From NCBI GenBank assembly GCA_034430415.1, contig DAOUEN010000002.1, positions 1-51,015 on the forward strand: a DNA stretch of 51,015 nucleotides, in the 5' to 3' direction. Below the pieces are notes generated by a model that saw only the letters and a list, made by a program, of their open reading frames with translations, was not told the origin of the DNA and did not search any database. A program made the translations under genes and the position numbers. The first letter of the stretch is position 1. The number at the start of each line of letters is the position of its first letter. This DNA comes from JADFUZ01 sp034430415. Its GTDB lineage: Bacteria; Chloroflexota; Dehalococcoidia; GIF9; AB-539-J10. Below, one piece after another: positions 8,056-16,575 of this stretch.

Positions 8056-9228
8056 GTGGAATTCCAAGGTTTCGAAAGACCCAACGGCCTGGTGGGTGTG
8101 CGCAACACAGTGCTGGTAATGGCGGTCTGCGACTGCGGCGAGCCGGCAGCGCGCCAGATGGCTGACGGAATAGATGCTGCCGTAGCAGTGACTCAATACC
8201 AGGGATGCATTGCCATGGAAACGGTGCCAACGCTCGTCGGTGTAGCCCGGAACCCCAACGTGGCGGCGACCCTGCTAGTGGCCATGGGGTGTGAGGGCCT
8301 TCAGCCTGAGCCCATCAGAGAGGAGGTCGCCCGCGCGGGAAAACCCGTGGAAGTGGTGAATATCCAGGAGATTGGAGGCACCCGCCGCGCCATTGCCAGG
8401 GGACGACAGATAGTGAAGGAAATGGCGGAGCAGGCCGCCAGGCAGGACAGAAGGCCCTTCGATATCAGCCGGCTGGTCGTCGGCGTCAAGTGTGGCGGCT
8501 CCGACACCACCAGCGGAATCGCCGCCAACCCGGCTATAGGGGCAATGTCGGACATGCTGGTCGATGCCGGTGCCGCAGTGATCATGATCGAGCCCATAGA
8601 GGCCATAGGTGCAGAGGAGCCGCTGGCCGCCCGTGCCGTGAATGAACAGGTCAGGCAGGAAGTCCTCAACTGGGTGGGCAACGAGGAGAAGCGGTGGACG
8701 GTGCCGGGGGCTTCCGTGGACTTCATGTGTCGGGGCAACATCGAGGGCGGGCTTACCACCCTCGAGGAGAAATCCCTCGGCGCCATACACAAGAGCGGAC
8801 ATCGGCCCATCAAGGGCGTCCTCAAGAACAGGCAGGACTACCTGGAGACCGTGCCGCCCGGGGGTGGTTTCTATCTACAGGAGGGGATCCATGTTGAACT
8901 CCACGCCATGACCCACATGGCGGCCGCCGGTGTTCACATCATCGTCTTCGCCACCGGGCGGGGCGGCAGCTTCGGGCATGCCATTTGCCCCCTGGTAAAG
9001 GTGACCGGAAACCCCGAAACCTGGGCCAGAATGGCCGAAGACATGGACGTGAACGCCAGCACCATAATGGAGGGCAAGGAGTCGATAGAGAGCGTGGGCA
9101 AGAGAATCTTCGACGAGGTGGCGGCGGTAGCATCGGGCAAGCAGACCATCGGCGAGCAGTTGGGCTTCTACAACTTCGCCGTATGGAAGCGTGACCCCAG
9201 GCTCGAGGCGCTCCTGGGGCTCAAGTGA
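8056..9228 (+). CDS. UxaA/SuyB-family lyase large subunit, copy 3
   Basis: Starting at a GTG (8056) behind AGGGAGGG, this 390-residue protein opens MEFQGFERPNGLVGVRN and carries KCGGSDTTSGIAANPAIG. It is paired with the small subunit 21 bp upstream. Compared with copy 1, the first metal-site segment HGCGCGH is replaced by a TQYQGCIAM stretch, so the metal or substrate environment probably differs. The 89-bp spacer to the following epimerase gene has an AAGGAGG ribosome site and no obvious terminator, suggesting one operon. The exact reaction is unknown. Confidence 0.87.
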   Translation: MEFQGFERPNGLVGVRNTVLVMAVCDCGEPAARQMADGIDAAVAVTQYQGCIAMETVPTLVGVARNPNVAATLLVAMGCEGLQPEPIREEVARAGKPVEVVNIQEIGGTRRAIARGRQIVKEMAEQAARQDRRPFDISRLVVGVKCGGSDTTSGIAANPAIGAMSDMLVDAGAAVIMIEPIEAIGAEEPLAARAVNEQVRQEVLNWVGNEEKRWTVPGASVDFMCRGNIEGGLTTLEEKSLGAIHKSGHRPIKGVLKNRQDYLETVPPGGGFYLQEGIHVELHAMTHMAAAGVHIIVFATGRGGSFGHAICPLVKVTGNPETWARMAEDMDVNASTIMEGKESIESVGKRIFDEVAAVASGKQTIGEQLGFYNFAVWKRDPRLEALLGLK

Positions 9229-9317
9229 TCGTGGACAAGAATCAAGCACCGGGCAGTCAATCCAGCAGGGAAGTTTGCTTTCACCAATAGGGACATCGAA
9301 GGAGGCAACAGAGCGAA

Positions 9318-10274
9318 ATGAAGAGAAAGAACTTGATAACCGGCGGCCATGGTTTCCTCGGGTACTATCTGTCGAGGCTCCTGCTGGAGCAGGGCGAGGA
9401 GGTGGTGGTATTCGACGTGGTCCCTGAATCGAAGTTCGGCCAGGACATCAAGGACAGCATAAAGAGCGTTCGCGGCGACCTGAGCAACTGGGTGCATGTG
9501 CTTGACGTGGTGAAGAACAATGGCATCAACTGCATCTACCATGCTGGAGCCATATTGCCCCCGGTCAGCGAGCAAAGCCCCGCCGCTGCCTATGCCGTGA
9601 ACGTTGGCGGGACCTTCAGCGTGCTGGAAGCCGCCCGCCTGCTCGGCGTGGATAACGTCGTCTACTTCAGCACTCTGGCTGTGTTCGGGCGGGATGTTCC
9701 GCGGGTAGTGCCCAATGACGCTCCCCAGCACCCACCCAATATGTATGGAGTGACCAAGGTCTGCGGTGAGCGGCTGGGTGAGTACTACTACGGCAGGTTT
9801 GGAGTCGACTTCCGCTGCGTCAGGTTCCCTCCCATAATCGGCATGGGGCGCTTCGACCGGGCCCAGAGCGCCTACAACTACCTGGCTGTCCAGGAGCCCG
9901 CTATGGGGCGGCCATACACTGTCTATGTCGACGAGTCAACCAGGATAGCTCTGCTGTATGTGAAGGATGCTGCGCAGGGGTTATTTGACCTGAGCCGGGC
10001 CGACAACAGGAAGTTGACCAGGCGCACCTACAACCTGTACGGGTTCTCGCTCACCGCCGGGGAGTTGGTCGATAGCATCAGGAAATGCATACCCCAGGCG
10101 CAACTGGACTTCAAGCCCGACCAGACAATGATCGAGCTCGTGGGAAATCTACCGGAGAGGCTGGACGATACTCTGGCCAGGCAGGACTGGGGTTGGTCAA
10201 CCCGCTATTCGCTTGACCAGGCGGTGGAGGACTTCGTCAACGAGGTCCGGGCCCACCGGGCCGTCTTCGAGTGA
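9318..10274 (+). CDS. NAD(P)-dependent extended SDR epimerase/dehydratase
   Basis: A 318-residue extended short-chain dehydrogenase of the nucleotide-sugar epimerase type. The dinucleotide motif is GGHGFLG at residues 9-15 and the catalytic YxxxK is YGVTK with Tyr143 and Lys147. Residues after 180 form the variable substrate-binding lobe. Family members act on UDP-sugars, but several oxidise or epimerise free sugar acids (uronate dehydrogenase type), which would fit an operon of sugar-acid lyases. Nothing in the sequence decides this. The ribosome site AGGAGG is about 13 bp from the ATG, longer than usual. The gene is convergent with the carbamate kinase gene, 35 bp apart. Confidence 0.85.
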   Translation: MKRKNLITGGHGFLGYYLSRLLLEQGEEVVVFDVVPESKFGQDIKDSIKSVRGDLSNWVHVLDVVKNNGINCIYHAGAILPPVSEQSPAAAYAVNVGGTFSVLEAARLLGVDNVVYFSTLAVFGRDVPRVVPNDAPQHPPNMYGVTKVCGERLGEYYYGRFGVDFRCVRFPPIIGMGRFDRAQSAYNYLAVQEPAMGRPYTVYVDESTRIALLYVKDAAQGLFDLSRADNRKLTRRTYNLYGFSLTAGELVDSIRKCIPQAQLDFKPDQTMIELVGNLPERLDDTLARQDWGWSTRYSLDQAVEDFVNEVRAHRAVFE

Positions 10275-10309
10275 TAGGGACAACCTGATACCGGTCCGCT
10301 TGTCCCCAC

Positions 10310-11257
10310 TCAGGGAACAATCGTTGTTCCTGCCCTTCCCTGCAATGCCTCCGATGCTCTGTTGAGCGCGGTTATTATAGCTTTCTGTCCCCCGAATTCA
10401 ACGAAGTTGATCCCCGCCTCCACTTTTGGCCTCATGCTTCCCACCCCAAACTGACCTTCCTCCATGTACTCCCGTGCCTCATCAGCAGTCATACGGTCAA
10501 TCCCCGCTTCAACCGCAGTACCGTAGTTGAGCATAGCCTGCTCGACGTCCGTCAGAATCACCAGAATTCCCGCGCCGATATTCTCAGCCAGCCTCTCTGC
10601 AGCCAGGTCCTTGTCGATCACTGCTTCCACCCCCTGCAGACTTCTGTCATTATCTCTCACTACCGGAATGCCCCCTCCCCCGACAGCAATGACGATTTCC
10701 CCGTTTTCCAGCATGTTGCAGATAATCCTCGTCTCCTGTATCTCCAAAGGCCTGGGGGAGGCGACCACCCGTCGATAGCCGCGCTTGCCGTCCTTCATCA
10801 TGTCCCATCCCCTGTCATGGCGCAGCCTGCGCGTCTCGCTCCAGCTATAGAAAGGGCCGATCGGCTTGCTTGGCTTCTTGAAGGCGGGGTCATCCCTGTC
10901 GACTATTACCTGGGTTACCACGGTGGTGATATGGTGTCTCAAGCCGGCAGTCCTCAACTGGTTGGCCAGCGTTTGCTGAATGATGTACCCTATCATCCCC
11001 TGGGTACCGGCTCCACATACGTCCAGCGGCATTGGCGCTACCAGACTGCTTGCTGTCTCGTTCTGAAGAAGCAGGTTCCCCACCTGGGGGCCATTGCCGT
11101 GGGTGATGACCATTTCGTACTTCTCGCTGGCGGCTATCTCCACAAGGTGTTTGCATGCAGTGTCCACATTCGCCAGTTGCTCTTCTATGGTCCCTCTCTG
11201 CCCGGGCTGCAGGATGGCGTTGCCGCCCAGTGCTATCACCACGATCTCTTTTCTCAC
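10310..11257 (-). CDS. arcC: Carbamate kinase
   Basis: Carbamate kinase makes ATP from carbamoyl phosphate and ADP. The protein starts with VRKEIVVIALGGNAIL, the family N-terminus, and has the HGNGPQVGNLLLQ segment, VAVGGGGIPV and the FGVGSMRPKVEAG near the C-terminus. I take the GTG at 11257 (AGAGG just upstream, 315 residues). An in-frame TTG at 11296 would add 13 residues not seen in the family. It lies about 116 bp downstream of a transcarbamylase gene on the same strand. Together they would phosphorolyse a carbamoylated substrate and recover ATP, as in arginine, agmatine or ureide fermentation. Confidence 0.93.
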   Translation of the reverse strand: MRKEIVVIALGGNAILQPGQRGTIEEQLANVDTACKHLVEIAASEKYEMVITHGNGPQVGNLLLQNETASSLVAPMPLDVCGAGTQGMIGYIIQQTLANQLRTAGLRHHITTVVTQVIVDRDDPAFKKPSKPIGPFYSWSETRRLRHDRGWDMMKDGKRGYRRVVASPRPLEIQETRIICNMLENGEIVIAVGGGGIPVVRDNDRSLQGVEAVIDKDLAAERLAENIGAGILVILTDVEQAMLNYGTAVEAGIDRMTADEAREYMEEGQFGVGSMRPKVEAGINFVEFGGQKAIITALNRASEALQGRAGTTIVP

Positions 11258-11373
11258 TGGTGCCTCTTGACTTCGCCGTCTAGCTTGCGAGAACAAATTA
11301 TGGGGCCGACGCCGACTTTCAGAAGGCCTAACCTACGACACCTTCACACTGCTGTCAAGCGGGGATAGTCCGC

Positions 11374-12450
11374 CTACAGCCGCCCGCCCATCAGCAACGC
11401 CATTATCGCCTTGTGTGCGTGCAGGCGGTTCTCGGCCTCATCAATGATAACCGACTGTGGGCCGTCTATTACCTCATCGCTCACTTCCTGCCCCCTGTCC
11501 GCGGGAAGACAGTGCATGTAGACGGCATGCTTGTTCGTCAGTTCCATCTCCTTCGCCGTTGTCATCCAGTCCCTGCTGGCGTTGTTCAGCATCTCAGCTT
11601 CCTCAGCGCTTCTGTCTTTCACCTTCTTGCCAGACTCGTCGACGAAGTCGAAACACGGCACGGAGCCCCAGGCCTTGGGGTAGACAATATCCGCGCCCCT
11701 GAAGCCTTCCTCAAAGTCGTTCACCATCTTGAACGAACCACCCGTATCGGCAGAGAACTCCTTGCAGGCATCGATAACTGCGGGCTCAAGTTCGAACCCC
11801 TTCGGGTGGGCCAGGGTCACGTCCATGCCCATCTTTGTGCCCGCCAGCACTACGCTCTGGGGAACGGCACGGGGCTTTTCCACCGAACCCGAATAGGCCC
11901 ACGACATCGTCAGCTTCAGCCCCTTGAAGGTGCCGAACTTCTCCTTGATTGTCAGCAAATCAGCCAGCGCCTGGGTGGGATGGTACTTGTCGTCCTCCAT
12001 GTTTATCACCGGAATCTGGGCATACTCCGCAAACTCCTTTAGTGTCGCGTTGGCAAAACCGTATATCCAGTAAGCCGGAGGGCCATACATCCTTATAGCG
12101 ATGGCGTCACCCACCCTGCTCAAGATACGCGCCACATCTGCGATCCTCTCCGTCTTATAGGGGATGTCATAGCCCGCTCTCGCCGGGGTGTATGTTTTCC
12201 CCGGTTCCAGATCAACATGAAACCCGCCGAGCTGTTGAATGCCGGTGGCAAAGGTGCTCCTCGTTCTCAGCGATTGGTTGAAGAACATGGTGTACAGCGT
12301 CTTGTTCCTGAGGATAGGTGTCTGGTCCTCGCTCATGGCGTGCCCTCTTTTCAGGTCCAGCGCCACGTCAATCAGCGTCTCCCACTCTTCCCTGGTGTAG
12401 TCCAGTTCCGCATCAATCCAGTCTCTGCCCAGAAAGCTGTTACTTCTCAT
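11374..12450 (-). CDS. Knotted transcarbamylase (YgeW/AOTC-like)
   Basis: The 358-residue protein has the carbamoyl-phosphate motif SLRTRST (normally SxRTR), HPTQALADL and HCLPADRGQEV. Its MSWAYSGSVEKPRAVPQ and MGMDVTLAHPKGFEL segments resemble the knotted transcarbamylase YgeW more than ordinary ornithine transcarbamylase, as I recall those sequences. The start is the ATG at 12450 behind AAAGGAGGG; the frame extends upstream to 12486 without a ribosome site. With the downstream carbamate kinase it would work in the catabolic direction, yielding carbamoyl phosphate and then ATP. The acceptor, possibly a ureide or oxamate-related compound, is not known. Confidence 0.85.
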   Translation of the reverse strand: MRSNSFLGRDWIDAELDYTREEWETLIDVALDLKRGHAMSEDQTPILRNKTLYTMFFNQSLRTRSTFATGIQQLGGFHVDLEPGKTYTPARAGYDIPYKTERIADVARILSRVGDAIAIRMYGPPAYWIYGFANATLKEFAEYAQIPVINMEDDKYHPTQALADLLTIKEKFGTFKGLKLTMSWAYSGSVEKPRAVPQSVVLAGTKMGMDVTLAHPKGFELEPAVIDACKEFSADTGGSFKMVNDFEEGFRGADIVYPKAWGSVPCFDFVDESGKKVKDRSAEEAEMLNNASRDWMTTAKEMELTNKHAVYMHCLPADRGQEVSDEVIDGPQSVIIDEAENRLHAHKAIMALLMGGRL

Positions 12451-12537
12451 CAAATCCCTCCTTTGAGCCTTGAACGTCCCTAGCATCCCGCTCCTGCACG
12501 CTTCGAAAGCGCCGCCGATAGGTACACAGGCAGTCCC

Positions 12538-12565
12538 ATTATACTAGAAAGCCAACAGAGGGCAA
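12538..12565 (-). promoter_or_regulatory. Promoter for the transcarbamylase-carbamate kinase operon
   Basis: On the minus strand TTGCCC (12560-12565) and a perfect TATAAT (12538-12543) are 16 bp apart, about 90 bp upstream of the transcarbamylase start codon. Confidence 0.6.
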
Positions 12566-12607
12566 CAGGTACACCACAAGTCCTTCCAGAAACGACCTCC
12601 CTTTTCC

Positions 12608-12636
12608 TTGACACTACTGCCTCTGTTTGCTAGATT
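12608..12636 (+). promoter_or_regulatory. Promoter for the enolase-like gene cluster
   Basis: On the plus strand a perfect TTGACA (12608-12613) and TAGATT (12631-12636, with an extended TG before it) are 17 bp apart. The start codon is about 150 bp downstream. This promoter and the one at 12538-12565 are back to back and could be co-regulated. The rest of the 335-bp gap (12451-12785) shows nothing I recognise. Confidence 0.6.
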
Positions 12637-12785
12637 GGAGCCGCCTCATCCTGGAAGTTTCCCTCTGAAAAGGAATGAGTCATCCACCCGTCCGGGGCCT
12701 CGATACAGATGCCGGGTGTCGTACTGCGGACAACCTGGGACCACCCGGCTTATGACGTATTTCACCACGTAAAGGAGACCGAGCT

Positions 12786-14063
12786 ATGACAGCAGGACAT
12801 CGAATCACAGGGATCAAAGCAAGGGAGATTATCGACTGCCGCGGCACCCCCACCGTTGAAGTCGATGTCTGGGTTGACAACGTCCTGCGGGGCCGGGCGG
12901 ACGTTCCCAGCGGCCGTTCAGTAGGAAGCTACGAGGCCTGCGAGCTCCGTGACGGAGAAAGCAGGCATGACGGCCTCGGTGTGCTCAAGGCAGTAGGGAA
13001 TGTCAACGAGCTAATCGGCCCGGCAGTCATCGGCGAAGACGTGACTAAACAGAGGAGGCTGGACAGCTTGATGATCAAGCTTGACGGCACTCCCAACAAG
13101 TCGAAACTGGGGGCAAACGCCATACTCGGCGTTTCCCTGGCTGCGGCCAGGGCTGCCGCCTCCACCCTCGACATACCCCTCTACAAGTACATAGACACCA
13201 ACGCACATGTCCTGCCCGTTCCCATGATGAACCTGGTCAACGGGGGAAGGCTGTCCTCCAATGACCTTGACTTCCAGGAGTTCATCATGATGCCCGTCGG
13301 CGCGGAGAGCTTCTCCCAGGCCCTCCAGATCACCACCGAGGTCAACAGCAAACTCAGGGCGCTTATGGCCAAGAGATACGGGAAGCTGGCAGTCAACGTG
13401 GGGGACGAGGGGGGCTGTGTCCCGCCAATAACCAGCGTCAGGGAGGCCCTTGACGTGCTCCAGGAAGCAGTGAGACAGACCCCGTGGGAGGATAAGATAG
13501 TGTATGCCCTGGACGTAGCCGCCACCCATCTGTACAACAAGAACACCAGGAAGTACACCATCGAGGGAAAGCAGCTTTCTTCCGACGACGTCATCGACCT
13601 GTTCAAGGACCTCGTCTCGCGGTACCCTGTTGTGTCCATAGAGGACCCCCTCGATGAGGACGACTTCGAGGGCTTTGCCAGAATAACCAGGGAGCTGGGC
13701 ATTCAGATTGTGGGGGATGACCTCTTCGTGACCAACAGCCAGCGGCTCAAGAAGGGGATTGGCATGGGAGCCGCCAATGCCCTGCTGTGGAAGGTCAATC
13801 AGATCGGCACCCTTACCGAGGCCCTTGATGCAGCAGCGATGGCCTTCAGAAACGGATACGGCGTGGTGGTCTCCGAGCGCTCCGGCGAGACAGAGGACAG
13901 CATCATCGCCGACCTGGTAGTGGCCTTGAACGCCGGTCAGATCAAGACGGGCGCTCCGGTGAGAAGCGAGAGGACCGGCAAGTACAATCAGCTATTGCGC
14001 ATTGAGGAGGAACTGGGCGGCGCAGCCAGGTACGCCGGCAGGGACTTCCGGCGGCCCGCCTGA
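12786..14063 (+). CDS. Enolase-family protein with altered active site
   Basis: The 425-residue protein is full-length enolase in fold. The metal ligands (Asp243, Glu287, Asp311), the catalytic lysine in LLWKVNQIGTLTE (Lys336), Glu165 and Glu208 (VGDEGG) are kept. Several normally invariant positions are changed: the flexible loop SGASTG is SGRSVGS, the histidine of NGGxHA is leucine (Leu156 in NGGRLSS), and the histidine of SHRSGETED is glutamate (Glu364 in SERSGETED). Those histidines lie close to substrate in true enolases. The next gene makes 2-phosphoglycerate, the enolase substrate, so a related acid may be processed here. Whether it is an active enolase is uncertain, and a second, canonical enolase elsewhere in the genome is likely. 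The ribosome site is AAAGGAG. Confidence 0.88.
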   Translation: MTAGHRITGIKAREIIDCRGTPTVEVDVWVDNVLRGRADVPSGRSVGSYEACELRDGESRHDGLGVLKAVGNVNELIGPAVIGEDVTKQRRLDSLMIKLDGTPNKSKLGANAILGVSLAAARAAASTLDIPLYKYIDTNAHVLPVPMMNLVNGGRLSSNDLDFQEFIMMPVGAESFSQALQITTEVNSKLRALMAKRYGKLAVNVGDEGGCVPPITSVREALDVLQEAVRQTPWEDKIVYALDVAATHLYNKNTRKYTIEGKQLSSDDVIDLFKDLVSRYPVVSIEDPLDEDDFEGFARITRELGIQIVGDDLFVTNSQRLKKGIGMGAANALLWKVNQIGTLTEALDAAAMAFRNGYGVVVSERSGETEDSIIADLVVALNAGQIKTGAPVRSERTGKYNQLLRIEEELGGAARYAGRDFRRPA

Positions 14064-14110
14064 TATCCAGCCTCTTACGAGCGCCGATTGCCCTGGCCAA
14101 GGAATCTCCA

Positions 14111-15457
14111 GTGTACATCCAGAACAGAGACGAGTTGGTCTCACACGGCTACAGGAAAGGCAGAGAGGCGGTAGCCGACATCATCGACCACGCCCTGGAG
14201 GCAGTCGACCCCTACCGGGCCACCAGAGAGCTGGTCCATCTGGACGGGGGGATACTCACCATCGGCCACTTGAGCTTCGACCTCTCCCGGAGGGGAGACC
14301 TGTACCTGCTCGGAATGGGCAAGGCCACCTTTCCCATAGCCATGGCCCTGGAGGAAATCCTCGGCGACCGCATCACCGAAGGGCTCATCATTGTGAAAGA
14401 AGGCCAGAAGCACAGCCTGCAAAGGGTCAGCATGAGGGAGGCCTCGCACCCCCTGCCCGACAGACGGGGTTATGCCGCCGCCCAGGAGGTGAAGGCCATA
14501 GCCCGGAAAGCCAGAAAAGGCGATATCGTCATCTGCGCCATCACCGGAGGCAGCTCAGCCCTGGCTCCCCTGCCCGTTTCAGGCATCAGCCTGGAGGAGA
14601 AAAGGGAGGTACACCGGCTGCTGCTCCACTGCGGCGCCACCATCAGGGAGATTAACGCCGTCAGAAAGCACCTCTCCGGCATTAAGGGAGGCAATCTAGC
14701 GTTGTCCGTCTTTCCCGCGGAGCTGGTAAACCTGACGGTTTCCGATGTTACCGATGACCCTCTGGACTACATTACCGGTCCAACCGTGCCCGACACCTCC
14801 ACCTTCCAGGATGCCATTCAGGTGCTCACCAAGTACGACCTGCTGGAGAGAGTCCCTGCGTCCGCGCTGGACTACCTGCGCCATGCCACCCCCGAGATGG
14901 AGAACCCCAGGGACTTCGGCAACCTGCCGGCACACACCTTCATCCTGGTCAAAAGCGGAGTGGTATGCCAAGCCGCAAGTGCCCGGGCAGAGCAACTGGG
15001 CTTTACCTCCATGATTCTCACCATGACGCTCGAGGGGGAGAGCCGCGATGCCGGCACCGCATTCGCCCGGATGGCTTCCGAGATCCAGAGCAGCGGCAAG
15101 CCGCTGACGCCACCCTGCGTGGTCGTCGCCGGCGGCGAGACCACGGTCACCGTCCACGACCAGTGCGGACAGGGAGGGCCAAATCAGGAGTTTGCCCTCA
15201 GCGCTGCTCTGGACCTTGAGGGCGAAAAGGTCGTCATCGCCGGCGTCGACACCGACGGCACAGACGGGCCCACCGATGTCGCCGGAGGAATCGTTGACGC
15301 CTCCACCAGGAGGCGGGCAGAGCAAAAGGGAGTTGACTTGTCCCGGCATCTGGCACATCATAACTCCTTGCCAGCTCTCCGGGAGTTGGATGAGGCGGTT
15401 ATCACGGGGCACACGGGGACCAACGTCAACGACCTAAAGCTCCTGCTTGTTGGCTGA
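14111..15457 (+). CDS. Glycerate 2-kinase (MOFRL/DUF4147 family)
   Basis: A 448-residue protein of the GckA-type glycerate kinase family, which phosphorylates D-glycerate to 2-phosphoglycerate. The N-terminal DUF4147 domain carries GMGKAT, EASHPLPD, TGGSSAL and the VRKHLS segment. The C-terminal MOFRL domain carries GGETTVTV, GGPNQEFAL and DTDGTDGPTD. The start is a GTG at 14111 with only a weak AAGGAA ribosome site; no better start lies nearby. It is 47 bp after the enolase-like gene, implying shared transcription. Glycerate could come from tartronate-type or hydroxy-acid breakdown encoded by the neighbouring operon. Confidence 0.9.
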   Translation: MYIQNRDELVSHGYRKGREAVADIIDHALEAVDPYRATRELVHLDGGILTIGHLSFDLSRRGDLYLLGMGKATFPIAMALEEILGDRITEGLIIVKEGQKHSLQRVSMREASHPLPDRRGYAAAQEVKAIARKARKGDIVICAITGGSSALAPLPVSGISLEEKREVHRLLLHCGATIREINAVRKHLSGIKGGNLALSVFPAELVNLTVSDVTDDPLDYITGPTVPDTSTFQDAIQVLTKYDLLERVPASALDYLRHATPEMENPRDFGNLPAHTFILVKSGVVCQAASARAEQLGFTSMILTMTLEGESRDAGTAFARMASEIQSSGKPLTPPCVVVAGGETTVTVHDQCGQGGPNQEFALSAALDLEGEKVVIAGVDTDGTDGPTDVAGGIVDASTRRRAEQKGVDLSRHLAHHNSLPALRELDEAVITGHTGTNVNDLKLLLVG

Positions 15458-15488
15458 GTAGTAGTCCAAGGCTTCAGGAGGTTAATGT

Positions 15489-16544
15489 ATGGAAAGGTCA
15501 CAGCTCACCGGGAAGATTCAGACCGTCCTCGGGTTGATCGACCCGGAGGATTTAGGGGTTACTCTCCCTCACGAGCATCTTGTCAGCGACGGCTCCTGCT
15601 GGTACGTCGAGCCCGGCGAGGCCTCCGTCAAAGCAATAGTCCGCCAGCCGGTTTCGCTGGACAACCTGTGGTGGGTCCGCTATCACCTGTTCCAGAACAA
15701 GGACGACCTGCTGCTCCTCGACGAACAGGAGGCCATAGACGAGATCATGCGCTTCAAGCTGGCCGGTGGCGACTCCGTTGTTGAGATGAGCAACATCGGC
15801 CTCGGCCGCGACCCCGCTGCCCTGGCACGCATCTCCCGGGCCACCAGCCTCAACATCATCATGGGTTCGGGATACTACCTGGACGTGTCACACGGCCCGG
15901 AAATGGACGCTAAGCCCCAGGAGGAGATCACCGATGAGATTGTCCGCGACATCACCGAAGGTGTGGGAAGCACCGGGATACGCGCCGGCCTTATTGGGGA
16001 GATCGGCTGCTCCTGGCCGATGACCGAGAACGAAAGAAAGTCCCTGCTGGCCTCTGCCCGCGCTCAGCAGTTGACAGGAGCCCATCTGAACGTCCACCCC
16101 GGCCAGGGTGAGGATGCCGCCATGGAGATCGTCCAACTCCTGGATAAGGCGGGAGCTGACCTCAGCCGCACCACGATCGACCACATCGACCGCGCTGTCC
16201 GCGAGCCCGCCAACCGCATCAAGCTGGCACAGACAGGCTGCTATCTGGAATACGACCTATTCGGCAGGGAAGGCTACTATCCCATACACCACCGGGTCAT
16301 AGACCTCCCCAACGACGCCCAGCGCATCAACGAGATCATGGAGCTCATCGACAGGGGATTCCTGAGCCAGATACTCATTTCTCAAGACATCTGGAACAAG
16401 ATACAGCGCTGCACCTACGGGGGATGGGGCTATGCCCACATTATGCGCAATACCCTCCCCGTGATGCGCGCCAAGGGACTGACCGAGGAGCAGCTACACA
16501 GCATCATGGTGGAGAACCCCCGACGGGCCTTCACCTTCGTATGA
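15489..16544 (+). CDS. Phosphotriesterase-family metal-dependent hydrolase
   Basis: The 351-residue TIM-barrel protein has the binuclear metal ligands of the phosphotriesterase family: His28 and His30 (LPHEHL), His203 (NVHPG), His232 (IDHID) and Asp300 (SQDIW). The bridging residue is Glu171 in IGEIG where bacterial phosphotriesterases and their lactonase relatives have a carboxylated lysine; glutamate is typical of the Php/PTER branch. That branch includes lactonases and amide or ester hydrolases. The ribosome site is CAGGAGG. Its place after a glycerate kinase suggests hydrolysis of a lactone or ester of a sugar acid, but that is inference. The gene converges with the SDR gene at 16576. Confidence 0.87.
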   Translation: MERSQLTGKIQTVLGLIDPEDLGVTLPHEHLVSDGSCWYVEPGEASVKAIVRQPVSLDNLWWVRYHLFQNKDDLLLLDEQEAIDEIMRFKLAGGDSVVEMSNIGLGRDPAALARISRATSLNIIMGSGYYLDVSHGPEMDAKPQEEITDEIVRDITEGVGSTGIRAGLIGEIGCSWPMTENERKSLLASARAQQLTGAHLNVHPGQGEDAAMEIVQLLDKAGADLSRTTIDHIDRAVREPANRIKLAQTGCYLEYDLFGREGYYPIHHRVIDLPNDAQRINEIMELIDRGFLSQILISQDIWNKIQRCTYGGWGYAHIMRNTLPVMRAKGLTEEQLHSIMVENPRRAFTFV

Positions 16545-16575
16545 TCGCTCCGGACCGCTCCGCCTCAGACCCCGG

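Noticed and set aside
10277..10306. GGGACAA...TTGTCCC between the epimerase and carbamate kinase genes
   Set aside because: A 7-bp stem with a 16-base loop and no T run is too weak to call a terminator for either convergent gene.
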